Positions 50,799 to 59,426 of a stretch of 64,000 nucleotides of DNA are shown here, piece after piece. The stretch is from positions 62,001-126,000 of the forward strand of contig NZ_FQYK01000001.1 in NCBI RefSeq assembly GCF_900141715.1. Reading direction: 5' to 3'. The stretch comes from Algibacter luteus. Lineage in GTDB: Bacteria > Bacteroidota > Bacteroidia > Flavobacteriales > Flavobacteriaceae. Position 1 is the stretch's first letter, and each line of letters opens with the position of its first letter. The notes under the pieces were generated by a model, which saw nothing but the letters and a program-made list of their open reading frames with translations, did no database searches and was not told the DNA's origin. The translations under genes were made by a program, and so were the position numbers.

Positions 50799-52991
50799 AT
50801 GGAGATGCAACAATTTTATTACGATAACAAAATCGTTACCAAATTTATTTATGCCACCATTGTTTTTGGAGTGGTAGGTATGTCGGTAGGTTTGTTACTT
50901 GCCTTTATGTTTTTATTTCCCAACTTAACAGATGGTATTTCGTGGTTAAGTTTTGGTCGTTTAAGACCTTTACATACCAACGCTGTTATTTTTGCCTTTG
51001 TTGGAAATGCCATGTTTGCTGGTATTTATTACTCGTTACAACGTTTGTTAAAAACTCGTATGGCTAGTGATTTGCTAAGTAACATTAACTTTTGGGGTTG
51101 GCAACTCATTATTGTGGCAGCAGCGATTTCGTTACCTCTGGGATATACAACTTCCAAAGAATACGCAGAGTTAGAATGGCCAATCGATATTGCCATAGCC
51201 CTGATATGGGTCGTTTTTGGGATTAACATGATTTGGACGATATTGAAACGTCGCCAGCGTCATTTATACGTTGCCATATGGTTTTATATTGCCACGTTTG
51301 TAACGGTTGCGGTACTTCATATTTTTAACAATTTAGAATTGCCTGTTAGCGCAATGAAAAGCTACTCGGTTTACGCGGGTGTGCAAGATGCTTTAGTGCA
51401 ATGGTGGTACGGACACAATGCTGTAGCATTCTTTTTAACAACACCATTTTTAGGATTAATGTATTATTTTGTTCCTAAAGCTGCCAATAGACCGGTTTAT
51501 TCTTATAGACTTTCTATCGTGCATTTCTGGTCGTTAATTTTCATTTATATATGGGCAGGACCTCACCATTTATTGTACTCGGCTTTACCAGAATGGGCTC
51601 AAAACTTAGGGGTTACTTTTTCTGTAATGCTTTTAATGCCATCTTGGGGTGGTATGATAAACGGACTTTTAACCTTGCGTGGCGCTTGGGATAAAGTGCG
51701 TACAGATCCTGTTTTAAAATTTATGGTTGTAGCCATTACAGGTTACGGTATGGCCACTTTTGAAGGACCAACCTTATCGCTTAAAAATGTAAACGCTATT
51801 GCTCACTTTACTGATTGGATTATTGCACACGTACACGTGGGTGCATTAGCATGGAACGGTTTTATGGCATTTGGTATTATTTATTACTTAATCCCGCGAT
51901 TGTTTAAAACCAAATTACACTCTATAGGATTAGCTAACCTGCATTTCTGGTTAGGAACTCTAGGTATTATTATCTATGCATTACCTATGTATGTTGCTGG
52001 ATTTACTCAAGCAAGTATGTGGAAGCAATTTAATCCAGATGGGACATTAGTTTATGGTAACTTTTTAGAAACGGTTACTGAAATTATGCCAATGTATTGG
52101 ATGCGTGCCATTGGCGGTAGTTTATATATTGTAGGTATGTTCATTCTAGTTTACAATATTATTGTTACAGTGAAACAAGGTAGCAAAGTAACAGATGAAC
52201 TAGCCGAAGCACCAGCTCTAGAGCGCGTCACTAAAAAACGTACTGCATCAGAAGGATGGCATACTTGGTTAGAAAGAAGACCAATACAATTAACCCTATT
52301 AGCAACTGTAGCTATTTTAATTGGAGGTGTCGTGCAAATTGTTCCAACCATCATGGTAAAATCTAACATACCTACCATTGCAAGTGTAAAACCTTATACC
52401 CCTTTAGAATTAGAAGGTAGAGATATTTACATACGTGAAGGTTGTGTAGGTTGCCATTCGCAAATGATTCGTCCTTTTAGAAGTGAAGTTGAGCGCTATG
52501 GTGAATACTCAAAAGCTGGAGAATATGTTTATGATCATCCATTCCTTTGGGGTAGTAAACGTACCGGACCAGACTTACATCGCATCGGTGGCAAGTATTC
52601 TGATAACTGGCACTTTAACCACATGTACGATCCGCAAAGTACCTCATCGGGTTCTATTATGCCTCGTTACCCTTGGTTAATTTCTGGAAGCAGCAGCACA
52701 TTAGATAAATCGCTTACCGAGACTAAAATGGAAGCCATGGTATCCTTAGGCGTTCCTTATACAGATGAAGAGATTGCGAATGCCCAACAGAGCATGTTAG
52801 AACAAGGTACTCAGATTGAGCAAAACCTTTATAGCGATCCGGATTTCGCAAATAACTACGAAGCTGACAAAAAATATGCAGCTGAAAATGGTGAAGAATT
52901 TGTTGAAATGAAAAATCGTGAAATAGTAGCACTTATTGCATATTTACAACGATTAGGAACCGATATTAATGTAGAAACAGCTCAAAATTAA
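50799..52991 (+). CDS. ccoN: Fused cbb3 cytochrome c oxidase subunits I and II (CcoN-CcoO)
   Basis: A 730-residue fusion. Residues about 1-470 are the catalytic subunit CcoN, with many membrane helices and the conserved haem and CuB histidines (for example LRPLHTNAVIFAFVGNAMFA, WWYGHNAVAFFLTTPFLG, HVHVGALAWNGF). Residues about 500-730 are the membrane-anchored cytochrome CcoO, whose haem c site is C549-x2-C552-H553 in CVGCHSQMIRP. The enzyme reduces oxygen at very low concentrations. The fusion is usual in Bacteroidota. It is the second gene of the operon after ccoS. Confidence 0.95.
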   Translation: MEMQQFYYDNKIVTKFIYATIVFGVVGMSVGLLLAFMFLFPNLTDGISWLSFGRLRPLHTNAVIFAFVGNAMFAGIYYSLQRLLKTRMASDLLSNINFWGWQLIIVAAAISLPLGYTTSKEYAELEWPIDIAIALIWVVFGINMIWTILKRRQRHLYVAIWFYIATFVTVAVLHIFNNLELPVSAMKSYSVYAGVQDALVQWWYGHNAVAFFLTTPFLGLMYYFVPKAANRPVYSYRLSIVHFWSLIFIYIWAGPHHLLYSALPEWAQNLGVTFSVMLLMPSWGGMINGLLTLRGAWDKVRTDPVLKFMVVAITGYGMATFEGPTLSLKNVNAIAHFTDWIIAHVHVGALAWNGFMAFGIIYYLIPRLFKTKLHSIGLANLHFWLGTLGIIIYALPMYVAGFTQASMWKQFNPDGTLVYGNFLETVTEIMPMYWMRAIGGSLYIVGMFILVYNIIVTVKQGSKVTDELAEAPALERVTKKRTASEGWHTWLERRPIQLTLLATVAILIGGVVQIVPTIMVKSNIPTIASVKPYTPLELEGRDIYIREGCVGCHSQMIRPFRSEVERYGEYSKAGEYVYDHPFLWGSKRTGPDLHRIGGKYSDNWHFNHMYDPQSTSSGSIMPRYPWLISGSSSTLDKSLTETKMEAMVSLGVPYTDEEIANAQQSMLEQGTQIEQNLYSDPDFANNYEADKKYAAENGEEFVEMKNREIVALIAYLQRLGTDINVETAQN

Positions 52992-53013
52992 CCATTAAAA
53001 AACACAAAGTATC

Positions 53014-53199
53014 ATGTTGAAATTTGTAAAAAATCATATGGAGAGCATCGCAGGTATAGAAATATATCCTATTATTTCACTGCTTATCTTCTTCATCTTT
53101 TTTGTCGCGCTATTTTGGTGGGTAATTTCCGCTAAAAAAGACTATATAAATAACGTTAGTAACATTCCATTAGACAACCAAAACGACGATATATTATGA
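53014..53199 (+). CDS. ccoQ: cbb3 oxidase small subunit CcoQ
   Basis: A 61-residue protein with one membrane helix (YPIISLLIFFIFFVALFWWV) followed by a short polar tail, the usual CcoQ/FixQ form. It stabilises the oxidase complex. Its stop overlaps the start of ccoP by 4 nt (ATGA). Confidence 0.88.
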   Translation: MLKFVKNHMESIAGIEIYPIISLLIFFIFFVALFWWVISAKKDYINNVSNIPLDNQNDDIL

Positions 53200-54119
53200 A
53201 AAATATTCCATCTTGGATTCGAGTTCCAATAGTATTCTTTATCATTTTCGGAGCTGTAGAGTTCTTTATAGATTCTGGAGAAAAACCTGCATTTATTGAA
53301 TATCCTGCAGTCATGTTATTTCTGCTATTGGTACTTTTAATTCTTATTGCTATTGAAGCAATTGTAGGTGCTTTAGAAAACGTGATGCTTCACAAATTAG
53401 ATGATGAAGCTAAAGCTCGCTTTTTAGCCGAAAAAGAAAAAACTTTTGAATTTACTTGGTTTAAAGAAACTTATAAGAAATTATTAGGTTCGAAGCCAAT
53501 TGAAGAAGAAGGTGAAATTATTCTAGATCATAATTACGATGGTATAAAAGAGTTAGATAACAATTTACCGCCATGGTGGTTATATGGTTTTTACATCTCG
53601 ATTGTATTTGCTGTTGTTTACATGTTAAGATTTCATGTTTTTGATGGCTACACTCAAGCAGATGAGTTAGAAACTGAATTAGCAGATGCAAGAGAAGCCA
53701 TAGAAGCTTATAAGAAAACCGCTAAAAATTTAGTAGACATTAATACTGTAACACTATTAACTGATGCAGCAGATTTAAGTGCAGGTAAGACCATTTTTGA
53801 AACCAACTGTGTGGCTTGCCATATGGCAGATGGTGGTGGTGGTATTGGACCAAACTTAACAGACGACCATTGGATTATTGGTGGCGGTATTAAAAATGTA
53901 TTTAAAACGGTATCAGAAGGTGGACGTTCTGGTAAAGGAATGATTGCTTGGAAACAGCAACTAAAACCATTAGAAATGGCTCAAGTATCAAGTTATGTAT
54001 TAACATTTCAAGGTACAACACCTGCAAATCCTAAAGATGCTGAAGGCGATATTTGGGTAGATGAAACTGCAGAAGCCGCCGTTGAAGCTAAAGCGCCTGA
54101 AGCAGTAATTAAAGAATAA
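53196..54119 (+). CDS. ccoP: cbb3 oxidase subunit III (CcoP), one haem c site
   Basis: A 307-residue membrane-anchored cytochrome. The N-terminal CcoP domain has two membrane helices; the second is preceded by NNLPPWWLYGFYISIVFAVVY, the family signature. There is only one haem site, C205-x2-C208-H209 (CVACHMADGGG), while proteobacterial CcoP has two. A single-haem CcoP is common in Bacteroidota. It carries electrons from soluble cytochrome c to CcoO. The acidic, Ala-rich C-terminal tail is probably disordered. Confidence 0.93.
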   Translation: MKNIPSWIRVPIVFFIIFGAVEFFIDSGEKPAFIEYPAVMLFLLLVLLILIAIEAIVGALENVMLHKLDDEAKARFLAEKEKTFEFTWFKETYKKLLGSKPIEEEGEIILDHNYDGIKELDNNLPPWWLYGFYISIVFAVVYMLRFHVFDGYTQADELETELADAREAIEAYKKTAKNLVDINTVTLLTDAADLSAGKTIFETNCVACHMADGGGGIGPNLTDDHWIIGGGIKNVFKTVSEGGRSGKGMIAWKQQLKPLEMAQVSSYVLTFQGTTPANPKDAEGDIWVDETAEAAVEAKAPEAVIKE

Positions 54120-54157
54120 ATTTAATATCTACAAGTACTAATTAAACTAATGTACCC

Positions 54158-54190
54158 AATACCTGTCGGGTTTTAAACTCGGCAGGTATT
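54158..54190 (+). other. Intra-operon hairpin between ccoP and ccoG
   Basis: A 13-bp stem (AATACCTG...CAGGTATT with two G-T wobbles) and a 7-nt loop. A weak TTTAAA run follows. It may act as a partial terminator that lowers ccoG expression, or protect the 3' end of the structural-gene mRNA. Confidence 0.6.
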
Positions 54191-54205
54191 TAAATCAAAA
54201 CAAAA

Positions 54206-55630
54206 TTGGAAACCCCAGATAACGAAAATTTCAGAGACTCTATTGGAACGATTACCGAAGAAGGTAAACGTGCCTGGGTATTTCCTAAAAAACCTAGTGG
54301 AAAGTTTTATAAATACAGAAAATGGGTTAGCTACTTTTTATTGGCGTTCCTACTATTATCGCCGTTTATTAAAATAAATGGCAATCAGTTTTTAATGTTC
54401 AATGTTTTGGAACGCCGATTTAATATTTTCGGGTTTCCGTTTTGGCCACAAGACTTTCATTTATTTGTAATATCTATGCTTATTGGTGTTGTATTTATTA
54501 CTCTTTTTACCGTGGCTTTTGGTAGAATTTTTTGTGGGTGGATTTGTCCGCAAACCATTTTTATGGAGATGGTTTTTAGACGCATTGAATATTGGATTGA
54601 AGGTGACAGAAACAAACAACGCAAACTTGCAAGACAAAAATGGGATGCCGAAAAAATAAGAAAGAAAGGGTTAAAGCTCTTTATTTTCTTAATTATATCG
54701 TTTGTAATCGCGAATGTGTTTTTAGCCTATTTAATTGGAAGTGACAAGTTAATACAATACATAATTGATGGCCCATTTAGCCATATAAGTACCTTAATTT
54801 CGTTACTGATTTTTACTGGTGTATTCTATTTTGTTTTTGCGTGGTTTAGAGAGCAGGTGTGCATTATTGCCTGCCCTTACGGAAGATTGCAAGGTGTTTT
54901 ATTAGACACAAAATCGATTGTAGTGGCCTACGATCATAAACGAGGTGAAGGTGAAAGTGGAAGAAAGAAGTTTAGAAAAAATGAAGACAGAGCAGCCTTA
55001 GGGCATGGCGACTGTATTGATTGTTTGCAATGTGTACATGTTTGCCCAACAGGAATAGATATTAGAAACGGTACGCAGCTAGAATGTGTAAACTGTACAG
55101 CATGTATTGATGAGTGCGACCACATTATGGAAAACATAAATTTACCGAAAGGGTTAATTCGTTATGCCAGCGAAGAGAATATAGAAAATAAAGCGCCTTT
55201 TAAATTAACAGCAAGAATGAAAGGCTACATTGCTGTATTGTCTATAATGGTTGGTTTATTAATTGGGATGCTGTTTTTAAGAAATGATATTGAAGCTCGT
55301 GTATTAAGATTGCCTGGTCAATTATATGAACACAAAGAGAACAACATCATTAGCAATGTGTTTACCTATAAATTGGTTAATAAAACGACAGAAACTATTG
55401 AAGACGTAAGCCTTAAATTGATGTCGCATAAAGGTGAATTAAAACTGGTATCTACAGGTGATGAGTTTGTGGTGCCGAGTCAAGGTTTAGCTGAAGGCAC
55501 TTTGTTTATAGAGATTAATAATTCGGCTTTAAGTGGCGATAGAAACAAGATAAAAATTGGTGTTTACCAAGGTGATGAGTTAATTGAAACAACTACGGCC
55601 AATTTTTTAGGCCCTAGGAGTTATAAATAG
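54206..55630 (+). CDS. ccoG: cbb3 oxidase accessory protein CcoG (ferredoxin-like membrane protein)
   Basis: A 474-residue membrane protein with about five helices and two 4Fe-4S motifs in CIDCLQCVHVCPTGID and CVNCTACIDEC. CGWICPQTIFMEMVFRRIE is the family signature. The C-terminal 130 residues form an Ig-like periplasmic domain. CcoG is a cupric reductase that helps deliver copper to cbb3 oxidase. The start is TTG at 54206, the first start codon in the frame that gives the family N-terminus. Confidence 0.92.
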   Translation: METPDNENFRDSIGTITEEGKRAWVFPKKPSGKFYKYRKWVSYFLLAFLLLSPFIKINGNQFLMFNVLERRFNIFGFPFWPQDFHLFVISMLIGVVFITLFTVAFGRIFCGWICPQTIFMEMVFRRIEYWIEGDRNKQRKLARQKWDAEKIRKKGLKLFIFLIISFVIANVFLAYLIGSDKLIQYIIDGPFSHISTLISLLIFTGVFYFVFAWFREQVCIIACPYGRLQGVLLDTKSIVVAYDHKRGEGESGRKKFRKNEDRAALGHGDCIDCLQCVHVCPTGIDIRNGTQLECVNCTACIDECDHIMENINLPKGLIRYASEENIENKAPFKLTARMKGYIAVLSIMVGLLIGMLFLRNDIEARVLRLPGQLYEHKENNIISNVFTYKLVNKTTETIEDVSLKLMSHKGELKLVSTGDEFVVPSQGLAEGTLFIEINNSALSGDRNKIKIGVYQGDELIETTTANFLGPRSYK

Positions 55631-55695
55631 GTTTAAGTCATGGTAATAAATTAAAGTGCTTACTGTATTGGGAGGGAAATGACTTTGGCAAACGG

Positions 55696-55785
55696 GTGCA
55701 TTAGGGATTGAAGTGGCATCCTTTTTTGAGGCACGAGAAAAAGATATAACGGAAAGCCCGACCCTTTAGGGTAATGCCGTAAAAA
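55696..55785 (+). ncRNA. Flavo-1-like structured RNA element, copy 2
   Basis: GCATTAGGGATTGAAGTGGC, ATCCTTTTTTGAGGCACGAG and GGAAAGCCCGACCC match copy 1 at 15590-15700 block by block. Stems GGAT/ATCC and CTTTTT/AAAAAG are kept. It fills the gap between ccoG and ccoH, inside the oxidase cluster. Identity with the Rfam Flavo-1 family is suspected from memory only. Confidence 0.55.
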
Positions 55786-55795
55786 TTAAGAAATT

Positions 55796-56242
55796 ATGAA
55801 AATTAGTTGGGGAACTGGAATTGTACTAGCGTTTATAGGGTTTATTAGCTTTATCATGTATTTTATTGTGACTATGAATATAGACGATAAATACAACCAT
55901 GATTTGGTGAGTGATGACTATTATGGTGATGAATTGATTTACCAAAAGGATATTGATAAACTGCAAAACTCTGAAACTTTAGAGTCGAATATTGGCTACG
56001 AAAAAACGGCAGAAGGTTTGCTAATTAAATTCCCGGAAACTTTAGATTACAACGAAATTAAAGGCACTTTGTTCCTATATAGACCATCTAACAAACAGCT
56101 AGACTTTGATACTGCTATTTCATTGTCTAATTCTAATTTGCTCATACCTGACAAACGTTTGGTAGATGGTCGTTGGAACATAAAAATTGATTGGCAATAT
56201 AAAGGAAAATCTTATTTATATAAAGAATCTATAAATTATTAA
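55796..56242 (+). CDS. ccoH: FixH/CcoH family protein
   Basis: A 148-residue protein with one N-terminal membrane helix (GTGIVLAFIGFISFIMYFIVT) and a periplasmic beta domain, the FixH form. DDYYGDELIYQKDIDK is typical. It helps assemble cbb3 oxidase with CcoI. It starts 11 nt after the Flavo-1-like element and is 2 nt from the next gene. Confidence 0.87.
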   Translation: MKISWGTGIVLAFIGFISFIMYFIVTMNIDDKYNHDLVSDDYYGDELIYQKDIDKLQNSETLESNIGYEKTAEGLLIKFPETLDYNEIKGTLFLYRPSNKQLDFDTAISLSNSNLLIPDKRLVDGRWNIKIDWQYKGKSYLYKESINY

Positions 56243-56243
56243 T

Positions 56244-56945
56244 ATGCTTTTTTCGGCATTTATATTAGGGCTTTTAGGAAGTTTCCACTGCGTTGGTATG
56301 TGTGGGCCTATTGCTTTTATGTTGCCTGTAGACCGCAGTAATTCGGTTAAAAAAGTTTCTCAAATTACATTTTATCATATAGGCAGGCTTGTAGCCTATG
56401 GTCTAATTGGGTTAGTGTTTGGACTTATAGGTAAAAGCCTGTTTATTTTTGGATTTCAGCAGCAACTGTCTATTATTATTGGCGTTTTAATGATTTTAGC
56501 AGTGGTTATTCCTCAGAAATATTTTAGTAAATACAAAGTCTCTAAACCAATTTATAAAGTGATCTCTAAAGTAAAATCGGCTTTGGGAACAGCTTTAAAG
56601 AAAAAAACAATGGACACGTTTTTAACCATTGGTTTTTTAAATGGCTTTTTACCATGTGGATTAGTTTATATGGCGCTGTTTGGTGCTATTGCTGGTGGCA
56701 ATGCAATTAACGGAAGTTTATATATGCTTATTTTTGGTTTAGGTACTATTCCTTTAATGACTACTGCTATTTATTTTAGTCATTTTTTAAAAGGCAAAGC
56801 AAGACAACGCATACAAAAAGCCATTCCTATATTTGTAGTTATTATAGGCGCTTTATTTATTCTTCGTGGTTTAGGGCTTGGTATTCCTTACCTCTCTCCT
56901 GCTCCGGTTTACGACATGGTTACAAACGGTATTGATTGTCATTAA
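56244..56945 (+). CDS. TauE/SafE-like membrane protein (CcoI-associated, copper-related)
   Basis: A 233-residue protein with six predicted helices, of the sulfite exporter TauE/SafE-like group found at the end of flavobacterial cco clusters. HCVGMCGPIAFMLP near the N-terminus and LPCGLVYMALFGAIAGG are the paired signature; the Cys, Met and His residues suit copper handling. It likely contributes copper import or transfer for the oxidase. It is the last gene of the cco cluster. Confidence 0.85.
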   Translation: MLFSAFILGLLGSFHCVGMCGPIAFMLPVDRSNSVKKVSQITFYHIGRLVAYGLIGLVFGLIGKSLFIFGFQQQLSIIIGVLMILAVVIPQKYFSKYKVSKPIYKVISKVKSALGTALKKKTMDTFLTIGFLNGFLPCGLVYMALFGAIAGGNAINGSLYMLIFGLGTIPLMTTAIYFSHFLKGKARQRIQKAIPIFVVIIGALFILRGLGLGIPYLSPAPVYDMVTNGIDCH

Positions 56946-57055
56946 CCATACTTTTTTTTCCATAAATCATCTTTTTTTATAATGATACATAAGTTTTATT
57001 GATTACGTATTGATAAAATTGATAGCTTTGTTTTCTATTATAATAGTATTACTTT

Positions 57056-57063
57056 TATATTTG
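57056..57063 (+). promoter_or_regulatory. -7 box of the TetR-ABC-HlyD-TolC operon
   Basis: TATATTTG fits TAnnTTTG exactly and lies 19 nt before ATG 57082. TTTG at 57027 may be the -33 box but is 25 nt away. Confidence 0.55.
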
Positions 57064-57081
57064 CAATTAAATAAATTAATT

Positions 57082-57753
57082 ATGGATTCTTTACTTTCAA
57101 ATTTAAAAATTACTGTTCCGGAAAAACTTTACGTAAAAGACCCAGAGTCTTCTGATTTGGGTAAACGTATTGTGCAACATAGCATACTTTTAATTGACGA
57201 GATTGGTTTCGATGGTTTCACATTTAAAAAATTAGGCACCAAAATAGGTTCTAACGAGAGTTCTGTTTACCGTTATTTTGAGAGTAAACACAACCTACTA
57301 CTCTACCTGAGTTCATGGTACTGGGCTTGGATAGAATATCAATTAGTATTTGAAACACATAGTTTAAATCCTAACGAAAAACTAGAAAAGGCTATTGAAA
57401 TTGTAACAAGAACCATAAAAGAGGATTCTAAATTTTCGCATGTTAACGAGGTGATATTGAATAAGATTATGATAAAAGAGAATTCAAAATCCTTTCTTAC
57501 CAATCAGGTAGATCAAGAAAACAAAGATGGCTATTTCATTATTTACAAACGCATAGTACATCGTTTAAGAGATATGATAAAAGCAATAAATCCGAAATAC
57601 ATATACCCTTCAAGTTTAGCTAGCACCATATTAGAAGGAAGTTTACACCAACATTTTTTAAAAGCTCATTTTACAACCATTACAGATTGTAACGATAAAC
57701 TAACACCTACAGATTTTATTAAAAACCTGGTACTTAACACCTTGAAAGCTTAA
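57082..57753 (+). CDS. TetR/AcrR-family transcriptional regulator
   Basis: A 223-residue regulator. The N-terminal helix-turn-helix is about 20-70 (GKRIVQHSILLIDEIGFDGFTFKKLGTKIGSNESSVYRYFESKHNLL). The rest is a helical ligand-binding domain. ATG 57082 is preferred to an upstream in-frame start at 57010 because the promoter box lies between them and the upstream leader is merely hydrophobic. The ABC exporter gene begins 2 nt after its stop, so it probably controls its own operon. Confidence 0.88.
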   Translation: MDSLLSNLKITVPEKLYVKDPESSDLGKRIVQHSILLIDEIGFDGFTFKKLGTKIGSNESSVYRYFESKHNLLLYLSSWYWAWIEYQLVFETHSLNPNEKLEKAIEIVTRTIKEDSKFSHVNEVILNKIMIKENSKSFLTNQVDQENKDGYFIIYKRIVHRLRDMIKAINPKYIYPSSLASTILEGSLHQHFLKAHFTTITDCNDKLTPTDFIKNLVLNTLKA

Positions 57754-57755
57754 CT

Positions 57756-59423
57756 ATGGAAGAGAAACTCATGACCCCTTGGCGCCGTTTAATAGGCTTA
57801 CTGCAATTAGAAAAAAGAGACATTCTACAAATATTCTATTACGCGATATTTGCAGGAATTGTTGCTTTATCATTGCCTTTAGGCATACAAGCCATTATAA
57901 ATTTAATTCAAGGCGCACAAATATCAACCTCCTGGGTTATTCTAGTAATTATAGTAACACTAGGTGTTGCTTTTTCTGGAGCTTTACAACTGATGCAACT
58001 TCGAATTATTGAAACGATACAGCAACGTGTTTTTACAAGATCTTCTTTTGAATTGGCTTATCGCTTTCCAAAAATTAAAATGGCCGAATTGCGTAATTTT
58101 TATCCGCCAGAATTAGCCAATAGATTTTTTGATACGTTAACCATACAAAAAAGCTTATCGAAGATCTTAATAGACGTCCCTACAGCAGTTTTACAAATTC
58201 TATTTGCTTTAATCCTGCTTTCGTTCTACCATCCGTTTTTTATCATATTCGGTATTTTACTACTGGCGTTAATTTTTGTGGTATTTAAATTTACAGCTCA
58301 AAAAGGGCTTGAAACCAGCCTAAAAGAATCAAAAAACAAATACAAAGTTGCACATTGGATTCAAGAAATAGCGCGTTCTGTTATTAGTTTTAAACTTTCA
58401 GGAAGCACAAGTTTAGGAATCAATAAAAACGATGATTTAGTAAACGAGTATTTGAAGGCCAGAGAAAGTCACTTTAAAATTTTGATGCTCCAATTTATAC
58501 AAATGATAAGCTTTAAGGTAATTGTTACTGCTAGCTTACTTCTAATTGGTGGGGCATTAGTTTTAAATCAAGAAATGAATATCGGGCAATTTGTTGCAGC
58601 AGAAATTATTATTTTATTGGTTATAGCCTCAGTTGAAAAATTAATTTTAGGATTAGAATCGTTTTATGATGCTTTAACTTCTCTTGAAAAAATTGGACAA
58701 ATTGTAGATAAAGATTTAGAAAGTCAAGAAGGCGAAAAACCTCAATTCTCAAAAAGTATTCAAATAGAGCTAGACCATGTTTCATATGAAGTTGACAATA
58801 GAGACCAGCATATATTAAATGATATTTCATTAAAAATAAATTCAAAAAGTAGAATATTAATAAATGGTGAGAGTGGATCTGGAAAGTCTACATTGCTAAG
58901 ATTAATATCTGGGGTTATTGAAGCAACAAGCGGACATATTTACGTAAATGATATGTCGATTAATAGTATCAATCTGAATTTTTACAGGTCGCAATTGGGG
59001 TTATCACTTTCTGACGAAAATCCTTTTGAAGGTACAATCAGAGAAAATTTAACTTTCTCAAACCCCAATATCTCTGATGAAAAAATATATGAAGTACTAG
59101 ATATTGTAGGGCTCAAATCATTTATAAAAGCCCAACCCGACGGACTAAATACCATACTTTATCCTGATGGCAAACAAATGTCTTACTCATTGTCGAAAAA
59201 ATTAGTTTTGGCGCGAGCTATTTTGAAAAACCCAAAAGTGCTGATTCTTGAAGATGCCTTAGACAGATTTAACAGAGCTGAAACCAAGGCCATCGTAGAT
59301 TATTTATCGCATCCTAATAGACCTTGGGCATTAATTGTAGTGAGCTTTAGTTCTGTTTGGAATGGTAAATGCACAGAAATAATCACCCTTGAACAAGGTA
59401 AAATAATATCTAAAACCAATTAA
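57756..59423 (+). CDS. ABC exporter half-transporter with degenerate ATPase domain
   Basis: A 555-residue protein with a six-helix exporter domain (about 15-310) and a nucleotide-binding domain (about 330-550). Walker A is normal (GESGSGKST, 371-379). Every other catalytic element is altered: LSGGQ is replaced by YSLSKK (477-482), Walker B and the catalytic Glu read LILED (E499-D500), the switch His is replaced by Phe531 (VVSFSS), and the Q-loop Gln is missing (GLSLSDENPF). It lacks an N-terminal peptidase domain. With the HlyD and TolC genes that follow it resembles a type I secretion ABC protein. Hydrolysis may be slow or absent. Confidence 0.87.
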   Translation: MEEKLMTPWRRLIGLLQLEKRDILQIFYYAIFAGIVALSLPLGIQAIINLIQGAQISTSWVILVIIVTLGVAFSGALQLMQLRIIETIQQRVFTRSSFELAYRFPKIKMAELRNFYPPELANRFFDTLTIQKSLSKILIDVPTAVLQILFALILLSFYHPFFIIFGILLLALIFVVFKFTAQKGLETSLKESKNKYKVAHWIQEIARSVISFKLSGSTSLGINKNDDLVNEYLKARESHFKILMLQFIQMISFKVIVTASLLLIGGALVLNQEMNIGQFVAAEIIILLVIASVEKLILGLESFYDALTSLEKIGQIVDKDLESQEGEKPQFSKSIQIELDHVSYEVDNRDQHILNDISLKINSKSRILINGESGSGKSTLLRLISGVIEATSGHIYVNDMSINSINLNFYRSQLGLSLSDENPFEGTIRENLTFSNPNISDEKIYEVLDIVGLKSFIKAQPDGLNTILYPDGKQMSYSLSKKLVLARAILKNPKVLILEDALDRFNRAETKAIVDYLSHPNRPWALIVVSFSSVWNGKCTEIITLEQGKIISKTN

Positions 59424-59426
59424 GTT

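Noticed and set aside
56963-56993. ATCAT...ATGAT pair upstream of the TetR gene as an FNR-like box
   Set aside because: The half-sites are in the reverse order and about 11 nt apart, so they do not fit the FNR-like palindrome.
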